Part shown: in pieces, positions 11,557-23,055 of the stretch
Numbering within the stretch: the stretch's first letter is position 1
How the letters are laid out: the number at the start of each line of letters is the position of its first letter
Assembly: GCA_019096195.1 (NCBI GenBank)
Contig: JAGTXK010000275.1
Coordinates: 372,001 to 436,000, forward strand
Length of the DNA stretch: 64,000 bases
DNA from: Boletus sp. NGJ
Lineage: Eukaryota > Basidiomycota > Agaricomycetes > Boletales > Boletaceae
Direction: 5' to 3'
The notes under the pieces: model-generated
The model's database searches: none
Seen by the model: only the letters and a program-made list of their open reading frames with translations
What the model was told of the DNA's origin: nothing
Translations under genes and position numbers: made by a program

Positions 11557-11832
11557 ACTGGTGACCTGTACCAAGACCAACAGTCAGTGTGGCATCTCAC
11601 CAGTCACAGAGCTCCACCGTTCCCACCTCATGTGTCATGCCTCACTAGAACTCCCATACCTAACTTGGTCCTGCAGCAACTGTGCACATACTTCCTCTGA
11701 ATTATAAATCCCTTGCCTTCAAACCAAGGTTCCTAGCATATTGAATACTTTGGGGAGGTCCTGTAAAAATGGATATGTCTTGGTACTCAATCCAAGCGGA
11801 TGGACACGAAGACACGCCATGTTGTTTCCCAG

Positions 11833-14224
11833 TCACAGGGAACTTTCTTTAGGGAAAGTGACCGAATGAAATCCATCTTTGTGGCAGCCAAGGTCAGCCA
11901 AGATCACGATATAGGGACGGGGGTGCGGAGAGTGTTTTGGTCCACTGATGCTCTCATGGGTTCTTTCGATACTGGACAGATCCGAAGAGTCGTCGGATAT
12001 AAGAATTTGGGACATGCAATTCTTGGGATCACCAGATTTGAAGTAGATGGGGATTATTTTGTCGATGAGCGGTTGATTGTGACAACACTGCACGGCACTT
12101 GTTCGTTGCCAGTGCCGCAACGTCCATCGATCCAAGCTGCATGTGCCATCAATGATTGATTGGATGAGATAATCCAAACAACCTACGGTAGTTGCTCAGG
12201 CTCCAGTGGCCTCCCCTCTCTCTTCTTCTGTCTGATGTTGGCATCCATGGAAACCCAGTGGGAGAAGTTTACATATGCATCTTTGAATGCATCCTTGGCA
12301 CCTGGACATTCAGACCAGAAACGGTCACCGAATACAAACTCGAAAAAAGCAATAACGGGTATCATTTGGCAGTGAATCAACTCTGCCTCGAACCCGTTTC
12401 CGTTCACAACCGTATCACGGTTCCCGTATGTGCGAAGAACGAAAAGGTCTTTCGCAAGGAGCCAGAGCAATCGGCTAACGAGCTCGCCACGTTGCCCAAT
12501 GTCGATCATCCCGTTCTCAACTTTTGTCACCAGCGTTTCCAACGTTTGTTTCAACGATTGAACAGTGCTGCGCAATAAGTACGTGGCGGCACAAGACAGC
12601 AATGGTTCGGATGGGTAAGTGGTATAGCTCCAGAGGCGATCGTCGGTTGTTGTGATGCAAACCCGGAGGTGGCTCGCAACAGACGTTTCCACGTACTGAA
12701 CGGCGTCGTGGTGACCGAAACAAACATCGAGGCCAAACCTCTGCGCGAGGACTGCAAGTGCTTGACGTGAATTAGTTGCGTTGTACCGCGAAAACCCGCT
12801 CAGCTTTTGTGTGGCGAGTTTGAACATCGGTTCGAACGAGATGTGCTTCATCGAGAACCACCTGTCAATGAATAGTCGGCACTCCCCCCCAGAAATCATG
12901 TAAACGAGGTAGAAACTCACAGAGGGCGGCCATAACATAGAATATATTCAGCTTTAGCCACCTCAGACGGTGGAACAGTACCGAGGCAGGGAGCATGGTG
13001 ATCCCACCCCAACTCAGAAAATGGCGGGAATAATAATTCGCCCTGGACTGAGACTCTTGCGGAATCAACTACAAGGCTCGTTAGCAAGATAGCAAAGAAG
13101 CAGTGTGGCACGTACACAATGTTTGTGGGGACGCAAAGTGGGCGACCTTCAACGTTGTTGATGCAAAGATTACCCATACTGCGTGTGAGATGGGAGGCAC
13201 TTCAGAATATGACTTGATGACACGGAGAAGTATGGTTGCACGACGGAATTCTTTCACCTCTTGCAATGGGTGAGCTTCGTCTAGGGCAATAACTAGCTTT
13301 GGCTTGTCCGACGCGACACCCAGAAAAGCTGAGGAGAATAACCCAGTCATTCTAGTATAATTATCCACCATGCATCGTTCAGCGAAGTCGCTAGCGGAAT
13401 TTGAACGGCCAGACATGTTATCGATAACTGATATTGCAATTGCAACAAATGAGCGCTGCAGCACAATGATAGCTTCGCGTATTACACACCCATGGCATTG
13501 TCTATGTCCCTCTTGATCTACCACAAAGTCAACATAAGGTAATCGATAAAATTAATATTGCACCAGGCCCACCTTGTCATATGTACTTTTCAGCCGAGCG
13601 AATGGACCGGCACGAGGTGACGACCGCATGTCCCAGTCATTATTCCAGTCCTCGACTGCAGCTTTGCCATTACATTTTCGCTCAGAGAGATGCTCGTACA
13701 CAAGTTCTAAGATGGCTGCAAAGAAGGCACAGCACTTGTTACGATAGTCCGTCTGGGAACTACCGTCTTCGGTCAGGATCGACGCGGGAATGTCATCGCG
13801 AACAGGAAATCCAGACTGATCCGCGACAGGTCGAAGATTCATGTACAACACCAAGACGCCCTTGCGAGCAAGCTGCACACAATGTGTATGAGCACTCTGT
13901 TGTAGGCATTCGTGAAGAGAAGGAAAACCTCTATCATTGTGCGCGTCTTTCCTGTTCCGGAACTCTGAACTCTGAACAGAACCTAGCATAATACCCGCGA
14001 GTCGTGGGGTCAGTGAACTTGCGATGATTTCGCTCAAGATATTCGTATAAAGCGTCGACAGCACGACCTTTATAAGGATGGTTGGTCAACGCGAACATTA
14101 AGTTTTCCTTCGCCGCGTTTGGAATGGCCTTGCGTTCTGGGGGTGGGAGCCTCTTATTCACATCGGCGTCGAGCTTCTGGTGAGTGGCATCGGTGAAGCG
14201 ATCTGGGAGCAGCGGTAGGGGCAT
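11833..14224 (-). CDS. P-loop NTPase multigene-family protein (Crinkler-like architecture possible)
   Basis: Seven exons join on the minus strand: 14224-13929, 13872-13573, 13517-13490, 13427-13116, 13068-12921, 12861-12187 and 12136-11833, with introns of 47-62 bases. The N-terminus (MPLPLLPDRFTDATHQKLDA) leads to a Walker A motif, SSGTGKTRTMIE, directly followed by LARKGVLVLYMNLRP. Walker B is KLVIALDEAHPL. Downstream come LGWDHHAPCLGTVPPSEVAK, CYGRPLWFSMKHISF, IGQRGELVSRLLWLLAKD and a C-terminal SAVQCCHNQPLIDK block. I know this order from a large agaricomycete family that is usually left unnamed; similarity to Crinkler-type P-loop proteins is inference. One oddity: between ARFCSEF and the Walker A, near 13960-14000, the register changes without a usable intron, so exon 1 holds a frameshift or an assembly error. 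The other joins are in frame. Host-type composition. Confidence 0.7.
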
Positions 14225-17070
14225 GCTTGTTCGTGACGAAGTTCAAAGAGCTTGATCACGGCGGACGCAGAATAAAGGGGGGTGAGCGGATCCGCCAAGT
14301 AATCCGCCAAGTAACGTGACCATCATGTCCCCTATCAAAGCGTCGAATGCCTTACATCTCTCTCCATTCGTAGACGGTGAAAGCCGATATGTGTGGGAGC
14401 AAGCAAGAACTAAGGAATCGGTGGAGGGGGACGGGACCTACCCAACCGTCTGCTTCAATCTAACCCTCACCCCTTTACCCAATTCGTTCACCGCAATCAG
14501 CAACTTCGAGCCTAACCCCATGCACCTGACCCTACAACACGAAATGCAGCTGCCAGCATGCACGCCGACCTCGAAAGCCGTGTCTCTGGCGGCCTTGCCG
14601 GCTGAGGGAATCCAGACGGATAGACCAACAGCGGCTGGTCGACGTAAGCGGGCCAGAGCCTACCGTTGACTAGCATGATTATCTATCGAAGACGCCCTTT
14701 TCAATACGTCGTGCATCACATGCCACGCGCAGCATGAGATGGACTCCCTGGCGGAGGGTTGAGATGCAATCTTCACTTGTTGCGCCTAATGGGAAATAAG
14801 TTGTCATGACATGATACTTAATAATCAGAAAAGGACGCACTGGACCTGCTTCCTTTGGAACTGCAGAACCTTGTCCGGTACGAACAGTATTTTTGTTTTT
14901 TGGAGAACCAGGGTGAGCGTCCTTGGCAGAGGATTTATACTGTAACGTCTGATGAGTGCAATCATTACCGCTCGCTAGAATGATAGGTTGGACACATCGC
15001 ATCCGGCTGTCTATGGAGGGAGAGCGCTTGCTGGTACACATGATCGACAGCCTGATGCGACTCTCTGCGACCGCTATCGGGCTAATGCAGGTCTAGCCCG
15101 AGACTCTATGAGGCTGCCGCCATCCTGATGAGGCAACATGCATCTTCGCGTCCCACACGCCGCTGGTCCCTTCGTTGGTCCCATGGCACACCATCCGCTT
15201 TTGATCCCTCGACGCAGAGATGGCGCGCAAGTCCATCCCCGTTTTCTTTCCGACCTCTTCACCGTGTGCAAGTTGAAGTCACCATCCTCGAATCCGATCA
15301 CTACCACCGCCGAAAATATTCTTTTCGTCAGGGTGGAATACGACTGCCAACACCGCACGAGAACTATCGGTATCAAGGACTATTGTTGGGTCTTATTAAA
15401 TTGTCAGCACCCATATTCCCGAACCAAATCGTGATCTAGATGTGGAGGGAGATTGGTCTCAGCACTGGTCTCGGGTCTCTTTGAACTCATTCAAGGGCCT
15501 CCGCTGCATCTATTCACTACCAAAAACTCCCCAGATTTCATAATACTACTCGACAGCAAGCTCTGCGAGCTCTCGCAAATCAGATCAACAAATCCCTCGC
15601 TTGCAGAACCCAACCCATTCGACTTTCTCTTCCGTGGTGCAGTCGTACGAACCACTCTCGGAGGATGTTGAGCAGAAAATTGCATCAGTAACGTACGTAT
15701 CGCGTCGGGGAGAGGTATGCATGGGTACCGACAACCTCGTTACTGGGCAGGACTCACACTCGAGATCGAGTATATTAGTCGCTGTTGCCGCCGCAGGGTA
15801 TGACGACGCTTCCGTACGAAGACAGCTCTATCTCGTGTCCTCTATCCAGTACGCTTCTTCCTTGTACATGCCCTTAGCACACTCACACGCACTTTTTCTC
15901 AGGCACGATCTACCTGGCTTGTATGAAGGTCACATCCGCCTCTCAGATGTCGCGCAACAATTGGGTCAAGGACGTTCAAGCACACCAGGCACCCATCACC
16001 TCTACCTGCACTCATTGTGAGCATCGCGCATATATTGTATCACATCCGTACCCGCGCCTCCAGACATTGTGCTTCGGAGCATGACTCAGATGTCCATCAT
16101 ATTACAACGAGACTTTGTCAGAGAGGGGACTCGCATGGAGAGCCACGCAAGAGTTGTTCAGCGCTTTGATTGCTAGCGATGAGGCAGAGGTCCTGCAATT
16201 CGGGAGAGAATACGTTGCTGTGGGAAGGGCTTGGCGCAAGGCACTTTTATAAGTGTCTTCAAGTTCCTGACTTGGGCCATCTCGGTCCCCGAAGCCGTTG
16301 CTTAAGACTCCCGACCCGCGCTGCTTTCAGGTCGTCTTCCTGGTTCCAGTACCTATCCGGCCCTCGGACTTGGTATCTTCTCATCGCTACGCGTTTGACA
16401 GAGCTCAGACAAACACGAATCGTTGTTATCATTCTCACTGCGTGGTCCCGCATTCCGAATCTTAACAACTATATCAACGCTGGAGTCACGTATGTAATAC
16501 TCGTGTTTCTGTTAGTATCTCGAGCAGCAGCCTCCGAATGCTTACTGACAATGCTTTTCTTGTGGTCCCTCCAGCGACAGGCTTCTACGTAACATGCTCG
16601 TACTAGTGGCAAGCTTACTCTTAATGGAGTACCGATCAGAGGACGTCTGGAAGAATCTCAGGATGATGGTGTTTCATGAGTACAACGTGTATCATAAACA
16701 TTTTAGGAAAGTCTTACGTTCGTGTTTTGTCTTACCAGTCACGACGCGCTTAGATCAATTGCTCGTTGGCCCTGCACAGAGTCACGCTTGGTTCATGACA
16801 ATGGTGGTTTCTCGTTGTCGAGCCTTCACAATCCGTCCGGGGGTCCAGCAAATGGCTAAAGGTCCAGACTTGTTCAACGTTTAGAAAGGTGACTGACGCC
16901 ATGCCAGCAAGAGCCCACTGGGTTGTTCTGGTTCACTCGTAGGAACAGGGGTGACCGGTGACCTCTGCAGGCATTGCAAATAACATCCTATATCCTGGAT
17001 ATACTGCTGTCTCAAGATGATTCGGGCCATGGCAAATCGATCTCTACATCGACGTAAATACTCGTGAAAC
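14225..17070. other. Unresolved host-like region
   Basis: Non-repetitive sequence with many short frames on both strands. Coding-like plus-strand pieces include VQVEVTILESDHYHRRKYSF at about 15270, SVVQSYEPLSEDVEQKIASV at about 15628-15690 and TFISVFKFLTWAISVPEAVA at about 16240-16300. I could not join them into one gene or place them in a family. One or more multi-exon or decayed genes are likely between about 15100 and 16900. No mobile-element ends seen. Confidence 0.4.
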
Positions 17071-18761
17071 TCACACCCCCTTTCCAGACAACTCGAATCC
17101 ATTAGGAGATTGTGCACTCGAGAACTGGTCGAATGCGTCATCGTTGAACGTGATCGGATCCATCGTGGTCACTGTCTGTTGACAACAGGTGCTCTTGCGT
17201 AGGTTGAACAGGATGCGTGAGGCAAGCACGCTGTGGAGGGTGATCTGGGCTCTGCAGGTGAAACAAAGCATCGTCAGAGCTTCGGTAAAGCAACGACGTT
17301 ACAAACGTAGCGTCACGCACGTTTCCAAGAGGTCACTGAATTGAAACTAGAAATGACCGTTCTCGTTAGCATTTTCTGGATGCATGCCGTGGAAGAGAAA
17401 TATTTACTGGCAATGCACCGTCGACGACTGTGTTGGTGAATGTGACGACTGCGCCTTCGGGTAAGCTACGAGTCTATGGGACGTGAAGATTTCTCTTACG
17501 TATGATGCAGGCGATATAAAACATGCCATCTCGATAGATTGTGTACACGATGGATGACCTCATTTCGCGATAGGAACGAATGTGTTTATAGACCATTAAA
17601 AACAATATCACTGGAATAAATGAACGTAAGACAGTGATGAATGGATATGATAGGCTACGCACCCATTTCAAAAAACATCGAGAGTAAATATGCGAATGTA
17701 CGATTCCGACCGGTTAGATAACAGCCCGGAGGAGCTTGTGCTGTGCACCGGACAGATGAGTCTAGAGAAGAACAGTTGACGTAGCTCGAGACTTACCTCC
17801 AGGGATGAGTTGCTGTGGCACGACGGTGATCACGAGAGCCGCAACGATCGTCGCCTACGTCATGTCGTCTACTCGAACGAACTCATAGAGATAATGGTGA
17901 GACGACTCACGCCACCATACGCAAGAATCCCGTATAACACCCGTTTATTGCCTTGCCAAAACGCGTACGTGCGCAAGACCAGAAGTACTTGATGACAAAC
18001 GACATTCATGCGATACTCGTGGGGGGAACGGGATGACGGACCTTCCGCAGCGGTGATACTCAGCACATGAAATGCTGGCAAAAAAAGAGGTGTCAATTCG
18101 AGCATCCTCAACACGTCAACGACCACCCACTTATGCTGCTCTGTGCCGAACTCGGCCCGCAGGACTATCAAGGCATAGGGATCACCAATGTCACCATAGT
18201 CGATCATACATTGGACATACGTCTGGGTTTGAACGCAAGGCAGCTTCCCGTGCAGCATCTTCAGCAAAAGAACAAAATCTTGCCATGGCACACTCACCAT
18301 ATGCAGTCATCCCCGTGCCCACGAATGGTATATACCTTGATACAGTAAAGACGAACCGGGTCACATCCCAGCTGCGGCCCCACACCCATCGTGCCTAACA
18401 AAGGATTAACGGATTTGAAGACAATTCCATCGTGTCCACATACTTCGTCCTCGATGGTGATCGCATAGTCGAAGATCTAGCAGTCCAAATGCATCAGAGA
18501 AATGTCGACCTCTCAGGTAGATCTTCTCACCAGAATCGCCATGCCAGCGACTGGGGGTGATCCATATGTAAGCACCATGCTAAAGAAAAAGTAGTGTGGA
18601 TCGCGTGCGAAAGAAAGACGTACTGTTGAAATACTGTCAACACCATTAACCGGAGTGAGGAAGGATAGAAGGGTGAGGTGGGTGCTCAAATATCTCAGGG
18701 GAAGACCCACCTTGGATGTCTGTAGCCCAGCTAGCTGGGACGTGGTGCCCGCGAACGACAT
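17071..18761 (-). CDS. DUF6533-type multi-pass membrane protein
   Basis: Basidiomycete integral membrane protein of unknown function, with a seven-helix-like layout. From ATG 18761 the exons are 18761-18711, a 10-base micro-exon at 18633-18624, 18550-18531, 18476-18444 and 18394-18298. Together they read MSFAGTTSQLAGLQTSK, YFNIAGMAILIFDYAIT, IEDEARWVWGRSWDVTRF and VFTVSRYIPFVGTGMTAY, the conserved DUF6533 start. Further pieces: ITAAEVLLVLRTYAFWQGNK and RVLYGILAY (about 18045-17910), ATIVAALVITVVPQQLIPG (about 17855-17800), VILFLMVYKHIRSYREMRSS with YRDGMFYIACI (about 17610-17515), and the last exon, 17251-17071, with TLHSVLASRILFNLRKST. Introns between 18297 and 18070 and between 17510 and 17252 were not fixed exactly. 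No clear lesion seen. Confidence 0.75.
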
Positions 18762-18929
18762 CCCTTAGTCGCTTGATAGACTGAGACTCAGATCCTACAG
18801 TAGTACTTAGTAGCAGAACTCAGCCAACCGCTGGGGGAGAAGACGTGGTTGCATTCCTGTGTCGGTCCCAAAAAGTAAATACACTATCCGAAACCGTCCT
18901 GATAAGCGCACGAAAAGCCAGCTTACCGA

Positions 18930-19240
18930 GCTCAGCCGTGCACAGCTCATGGGCAATGCGCGTCAAGGGGTCACAATGGCGCGCTCAACAAAAAGTGCAA
19001 TATTTGCAGCAAGATCTCACTTCGTGATGAGGATGCTTTCTTTTGTGTGCAGATAGGTGTTGCGTTGTACTGATGTATGTACAATACGCTCCAATCGTGC
19101 CTGGATCTTGTTTGAGTCCATCTTTCACGTCAGGCGGTGCAGAATTACTGGTACAGTGTCAAGATCCAAGGATTAGCAGATACAAATGCACGGACACCAA
19201 ACGGCTTACTCGATGATCACTCGTCTGTATTGCTACAGTC
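18930..19240 (+). pseudogene. Partial, rearranged duplicate of the small gene at 2179-2715
   Basis: From CCGTGCACAGCTCATG at about 18935 the sequence follows the splice acceptor and last exon of the gene at 2179-2715, but most of that exon (about 170 bases, including the Thr-rich part) is missing. It rejoins at GCTCAACAAAAAGTGCA and follows the original through the stop and about 130 bases of 3' flank. Inside that flank, a roughly 28-base segment is inverted relative to the original: 19156-19183 here is the reverse complement of about 2815-2842. The copy cannot make the protein. Confidence 0.85.
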
Positions 19241-19460
19241 GAACCCCTTGTAACCTATGCCCCCCCGGTTTAGGCCGTAAGGTATGGGATATGAGAGGCT
19301 ACTATGGGTTTCATGATCAGTGGCCGATAACACCTGGAAAAATATCATTGTGTATTCTAGGTTAGCTATGTTGGTTTCCGAGTCGAAGTCAGTCTCTCGG
19401 GGTAAAATAACTAGTTATCTTTGTCTCCTTCATCTTCCGCATTCCCAAGGCACACATTTC

Positions 19461-19895
19461 TCACCCAAACACATGCAACATCACTGTGAAGTTGCTAGCA
19501 TAAGCAGTGTCGAGTCCCTCAACATATTTCTGCAGACCCCAAGCAGCCTGCAGTGCCTCACTACATGTCAGAATGATGTCGACAGGTTTGTCTGAGTCAC
19601 TGTGTGCACTATTTTCTGCACTGTTGGCTGATCCCAATGAATCCTCAGCATCCTGTAGCTTCTTTGCCTCCATCACTGCATCATATATGTCCTGGTTTGT
19701 CACATCAAAGAGGTTGTGAGTCTCGACAGCTGGATTCAGCAGCTCGGCAAGATTCATTCGGTTGCAGTGCTGGAGCACCCCCACTGACTCCAGGGCATCA
19801 AGAGCACACTCAATGTCTTTTTCGGCTTGCACCAACATCACAAAAAATGCAAAACCATATGATTGCCTGATATGGCTGAGTATCCTTGACAGCAT
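19461..19895 (-). pseudogene. pogo-type (CENP-B-like DDE) transposase, C-terminal fragment
   Basis: A 144-residue frame with the tail known from fungal pogo/Fot-like transposases: GVLQHCNRMNLAELLNPAVE, TNQDIYDAVMEAKKLQDAED, then SEALQAAWGLQKYVEGLDTA and an ending in VMLHVFG. The DNA-binding and catalytic parts are absent, so this is a fragment. Upstream, on the minus strand, it is bordered within about 50 bases by a fold-back repeat, which may have cut it. Confidence 0.75.
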
Positions 19896-19940
19896 GTGAG
19901 GATTGTTAGCTGCAGCTGGTTGCTTATGTTAGGAAGCTGT

Positions 19941-20203
19941 CACAATGCAAAAATCAATATTTAGGATGGGTCTGAATGTTGTATGAAATGGTAAAATTGC
20001 AGTTAAAATTTAGTCTTGACATTTTGTGGCACTTAAACTTGAAGTTTAGACATAGATTAGGCAAAAGCTTGAAGTTTAGATATAGATTAGGCTAAAATTT
20101 TCAAGTTTAAGTGCTGTGAAAATGTCAAGCTTAAATTTTAACTGCAATCTTCACATTTCATACAACATTCAGACCTATCATAAATATTGGTTTTTGTGTT
20201 GTG
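19941..20203. mobile_element. Fold-back MITE-like inverted repeat
   Basis: Two arms of about 95-105 bases (19941-20040 and about 20100-20203) are inverted copies with few mismatches. They share, for example, GGTCTGAATGTTGTATGAAA on the left and its complement on the right. The spacer of about 60 bases contains two direct GAAGTTTAGA-type repeats. It has no coding capacity. A clear target duplication was not found. Confidence 0.8.
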
Positions 20204-20379
20204 TGTGAGCTTGGCACACCTCCACATATTGCAATCTCATAGTCGCTGGTAGTCATACAACATTGCGATAATACAAGATATTGCCATCTCATAAATTGTG
20301 TGAAGGGTGAATGCGCCCATGATCGTATTGTAACTATAGTGAACCATACCCCTCTCAAGCCCATATATCTTCATCCAGT
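20204..20379. other. Unassigned, between fold-back repeat and Plavaka C-terminus
   Basis: AT-rich, no recognisable protein. Probably the 3' side of the Plavaka element, but I could not identify a terminal inverted repeat. Confidence 0.3.
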
Positions 20380-20924
20380 TCCTCTCCTTCATCTGCAACA
20401 ATGGTGTTGTCCTCTTTGGCCTCACTTTCATCTGACTCAGAATTTATAATTCCCTCTCTCTCTTCATCTACCCCACCACCATTCTCAGTCTCAATATCCC
20501 CATCTGGTTCATCTCCCTGAGTCCTTGGATTCGAGGTCATTGCCAATATCCTCATGATCCAAGTTGTCCAATGGCAGATCATGTCCCTCACACTGCAAAA
20601 ATGCATCCCACTCCCGGGTGATCTTGTGGCCAGTTCCTCCCCCTTGGAAAATGCATGAACATATCCCTATCTACGAAACTAGTAGAGCCAAATTAGTATA
20701 TGTAGTGTGTGTAAAAATGAACATACATGTTCACATAGTAGAAACACCAGTCCTTGTTCGGTTCAATTGTCTCTGGTTCTTGTTGTATGAATGACAATCC
20801 CAATAATTCCTCAGTGAGTCTCCATCTGAATATGGGGACAAGATAGACCCCATGGATGACAGAGTCTGGGTCTATGAAACTGAAAGCATCAGCTAGGGTT
20901 TTGAAAGGAAAAAGGACCAACAAT
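20380..20924 (-). pseudogene. Plavaka transposase, C-terminal part
   Basis: C-terminal end of the Plavaka (CACTA superfamily) transposase whose other parts lie at 23300-24988 and 45565-46632. It reads LVLFPFKTLADAFSFIDPDS, VIHGVYLVPIFRWRLTEELL and KDWCFYYVNMYVHFYTHYIY. After an intron comes GGGTGHKITREWDAFLQCEG, followed by an acidic tail rich in Glu and Asp (about 20370-20520), typical of the family. A solo LTR (20925-21403) separates it from the upstream part. Confidence 0.75.
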
Positions 20925-21403
20925 TGTTATGATATTGAATATTTTCAAACTTTTCATCTTAACACTTACTTTTTATTTTCATTAACTCTTTTCTCATCAA
21001 GTCATGTGACTGTGCACATGACCATGGGAACAATCACATGACATGATCTAGAACCTATGATGTCAAATGACATCATACCTCATGTGATCCATGACCTTTT
21101 AATTTCTGCTCTTCTCACACAGCCCCATTAATCTCCATCTTACTATACATAGTAAATTATCACATGCACTGCTTGGTCTGTGCACCATTCCTGTACATAT
21201 ACAAAGTAGCACTTTTGACGACTGGAAACCCCAGTCTAATCCATTTGTATTCTGCTCCAACAACTCATTGCCTTGACCACTCTGGTCATTGTAGAGTTGG
21301 CATAGTACAGATAACGACTCCCCACCTCATCTGTTGAGCCAGGACACGTGTAGCCTGCAAGCATTGTCCAAGCCTTGTGGTTTGTTCTGAAAGGTTCATA
21401 ACA
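20925..21403 (+). mobile_element. Solo LTR of the chromodomain Gypsy family
   Basis: Fossil solo LTR of 479 bases, starting TGTTATGATATTG and ending GGTTCATAACA. It is flanked by ACAAT (20920-20924) and ACAAC (21404-21408), a 5-base target duplication with one transition. It is related to the LTRs of the nest at 24989-45564, but older, with most CG sites lost. It lies within the Plavaka transposase. Confidence 0.88.
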
Positions 21404-21442
21404 ACAACGTCTGGTGTTGCCCTGAAGACAAAATTCTGAATA
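21404..21442 (-). other. Short remnant between solo LTR and Tc1-like element
   Basis: Forty bases that belonged to the sequence continuing at 23056-23300 before the Tc1-like element inserted. On the minus strand they can read QNFVFRATPDVV, but the family is unclear. Confidence 0.35.
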
Positions 21443-21444
21443 TA

Positions 21445-23053
21445 TAGTGGCTCAAAAAACTGTCTGCATGTTTGGTCATTTTTCACTAAATGTGTTATTC
21501 CCCAATAACCCCTAATCCTTACCCTAACATATAGGTGTATGAAATAAAGCACTGACCCTTGGCTTTCTATCCATCAAAGTGTTAAGACATATGAATAAGA
21601 ATTGATGAACTGGCAGCCATTTCAAAACAATGACTCATTCGGACAGTTTTTTGACTCTAAGTTTTGATTACATATATTGGACTCTAGCATGCTGTAATAT
21701 GATTACATAAATTTGGCAAGGCTTCTATTATATCACCATTATGTAACTGAGTGTCAGACAACATATATAAATCCCATCATTCCATGTTTATTTTCCCACC
21801 ATCACTATGAAACCCATTTCCATCTCTTAAAGAAACAATATCATCTCTCTCTCCTCTCATGGGCTTTCCTCTAGGAAAATCTCTGCCCAAACTGGCCTAG
21901 GGAAGTCTACAGTATGCCAAGTGCTTCAGGAACTCCAGCCAGAGAAGACTAGACTTCTTAGTGGCTGTCCTTCCAAGCTTACCTCTACTAACAAAAGAGC
22001 TATTGTCCAGCAAATTATTACTGGCAAGGCCAGGAATGCTGTTCATGCTGCCCAATACATCAATACCATTATTGATACCCCTGTCTGTCCTCAGACTGTT
22101 AGAAATACTCTCAAGGAAGCCTCCTTAAAGGCTGTGGTAAAGAAGAAAAAGCCACTGCTTTCTAGTGGTCACAAGAAAAGAAGATTAGCTTTTGCTCTCA
22201 AGTACCAGCATTGGACTGTGGAGGACTGGAAGAGAGTTATATGGTCAGATGAGACCAAGATCAATAGGATTGGGTCAGATGGGCAAGAGTATGTGTGGAA
22301 AAAGAAAGGAGAGGGGCTAATTGCTAGAGAGGTCCAAGGCACAGTCAAGTTTGGAGGAGGTTCATTGATGGTATGGGGCTGCATAGGGTGGAATGGAGTG
22401 GGGATTTTGAGTGAGGTGGAGGGGAAAATGGATGCTGAACAGTATGTGGCCATATTGGAGCAGGGGTTGCTGCAAAGCATGGAGGAATCTGGAATTCCAG
22501 AAGATGACATTATCTTTCAATAAGATAATGATCCCAAGCATACCTCTAAAAGAGCCCAAAGATGGTTTGAAGAGCAAGGAATCAAGCTTCTGGACTGGCC
22601 TGCACAATCTCCAGACCTTAATCCCATTGAACATACTTGGAATCACCTCAAGAGATGCCTCTCATGTTATGAAAATGCTCCTACAGGTGTTCATCAATTG
22701 TGGGAAAGAGTAGTGGAGCAGTGGAGAAAGATTGATGAGGAACAGTGTCAGAAATGGATAGAAAGTATGTCTAGAAGGATTGAAGCAGTTATTAAGGCCA
22801 AATGAGCTCATACTAAGTACTAGATACCTAGATAAATTTAGAGTCAAAAAACTGTCCGAATGAGTCATTGTTTTGAAATGGCTGCCAGTTCATCAATTCT
22901 TATTCATATGTCTTAACACCTCGATGGATAGAAAGCCAAGAGTCAGTGCTTTATTTCATACACCTATATGTTAGAGTAAGGATTAGGGGTTATTGGGGAA
23001 TAACACATTTAGTGAAAAATGACCAAACATGCAGACAGTTTTTTGAGCCACTG
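21445..23053 (+). mobile_element. Tc1/mariner-like transposon T2
   Basis: A 1609-base element at a TA site (21443-21444 and 23054-23055). Ends are (C/T)AGTGGCTCAAAAAACTGTC and its complement; the left tip base has changed from C to T. Like T1, each long inverted repeat (about 210 bases) carries an inner inverted copy of its tip, near 21630-21665 and 22835-22870. One transposase gene lies on the plus strand. The element sits within the Plavaka remnant. Confidence 0.92.
21807..22805 (+). pseudogene. Tc1-like transposase (premature stops)
   Basis: Nearly full-length transposase related to the T1 gene. From ATG 21807 an early stop follows (MKPISIS then TAA), then SAQTGLGKSTVCQVLQ (helix-turn-helix), HWTVEDWKRVIWSDETKINR (first catalytic Asp), GGGSLMVWGCIGWNGVGILS, and IIFQ followed by TAA at 22520-22522, where T1 has Gln. 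The frame then continues unbroken with DNDPKHTSK (second Asp), [20 protein letters not shown] (third acidic residue) and IESMSRRIEAVIKAK. The TAA replaces CAA, a C-to-T change, and the final TGA stands where T1 has GGA. Frame is otherwise kept, so the copy died mainly by point changes. Confidence 0.9.
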
Positions 23054-23055
23054 TA

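Larger units (their letters stand above)
10901..11832. other. AT-rich repeat-like tract without a gene
   Basis: No coding region recognised. It holds a perfect short palindrome (11026-11048) and a stretch with LTR-like features on the minus strand (about 11060-11556), both listed separately. From about 11700 onward, composition returns to host-like. Confidence 0.4.

Noticed and set aside
20158-20364. 68-codon minus-strand frame beyond the Plavaka C-terminus
   Set aside because: No link to the acidic Plavaka tail in frame, and it overlaps the fold-back repeat.
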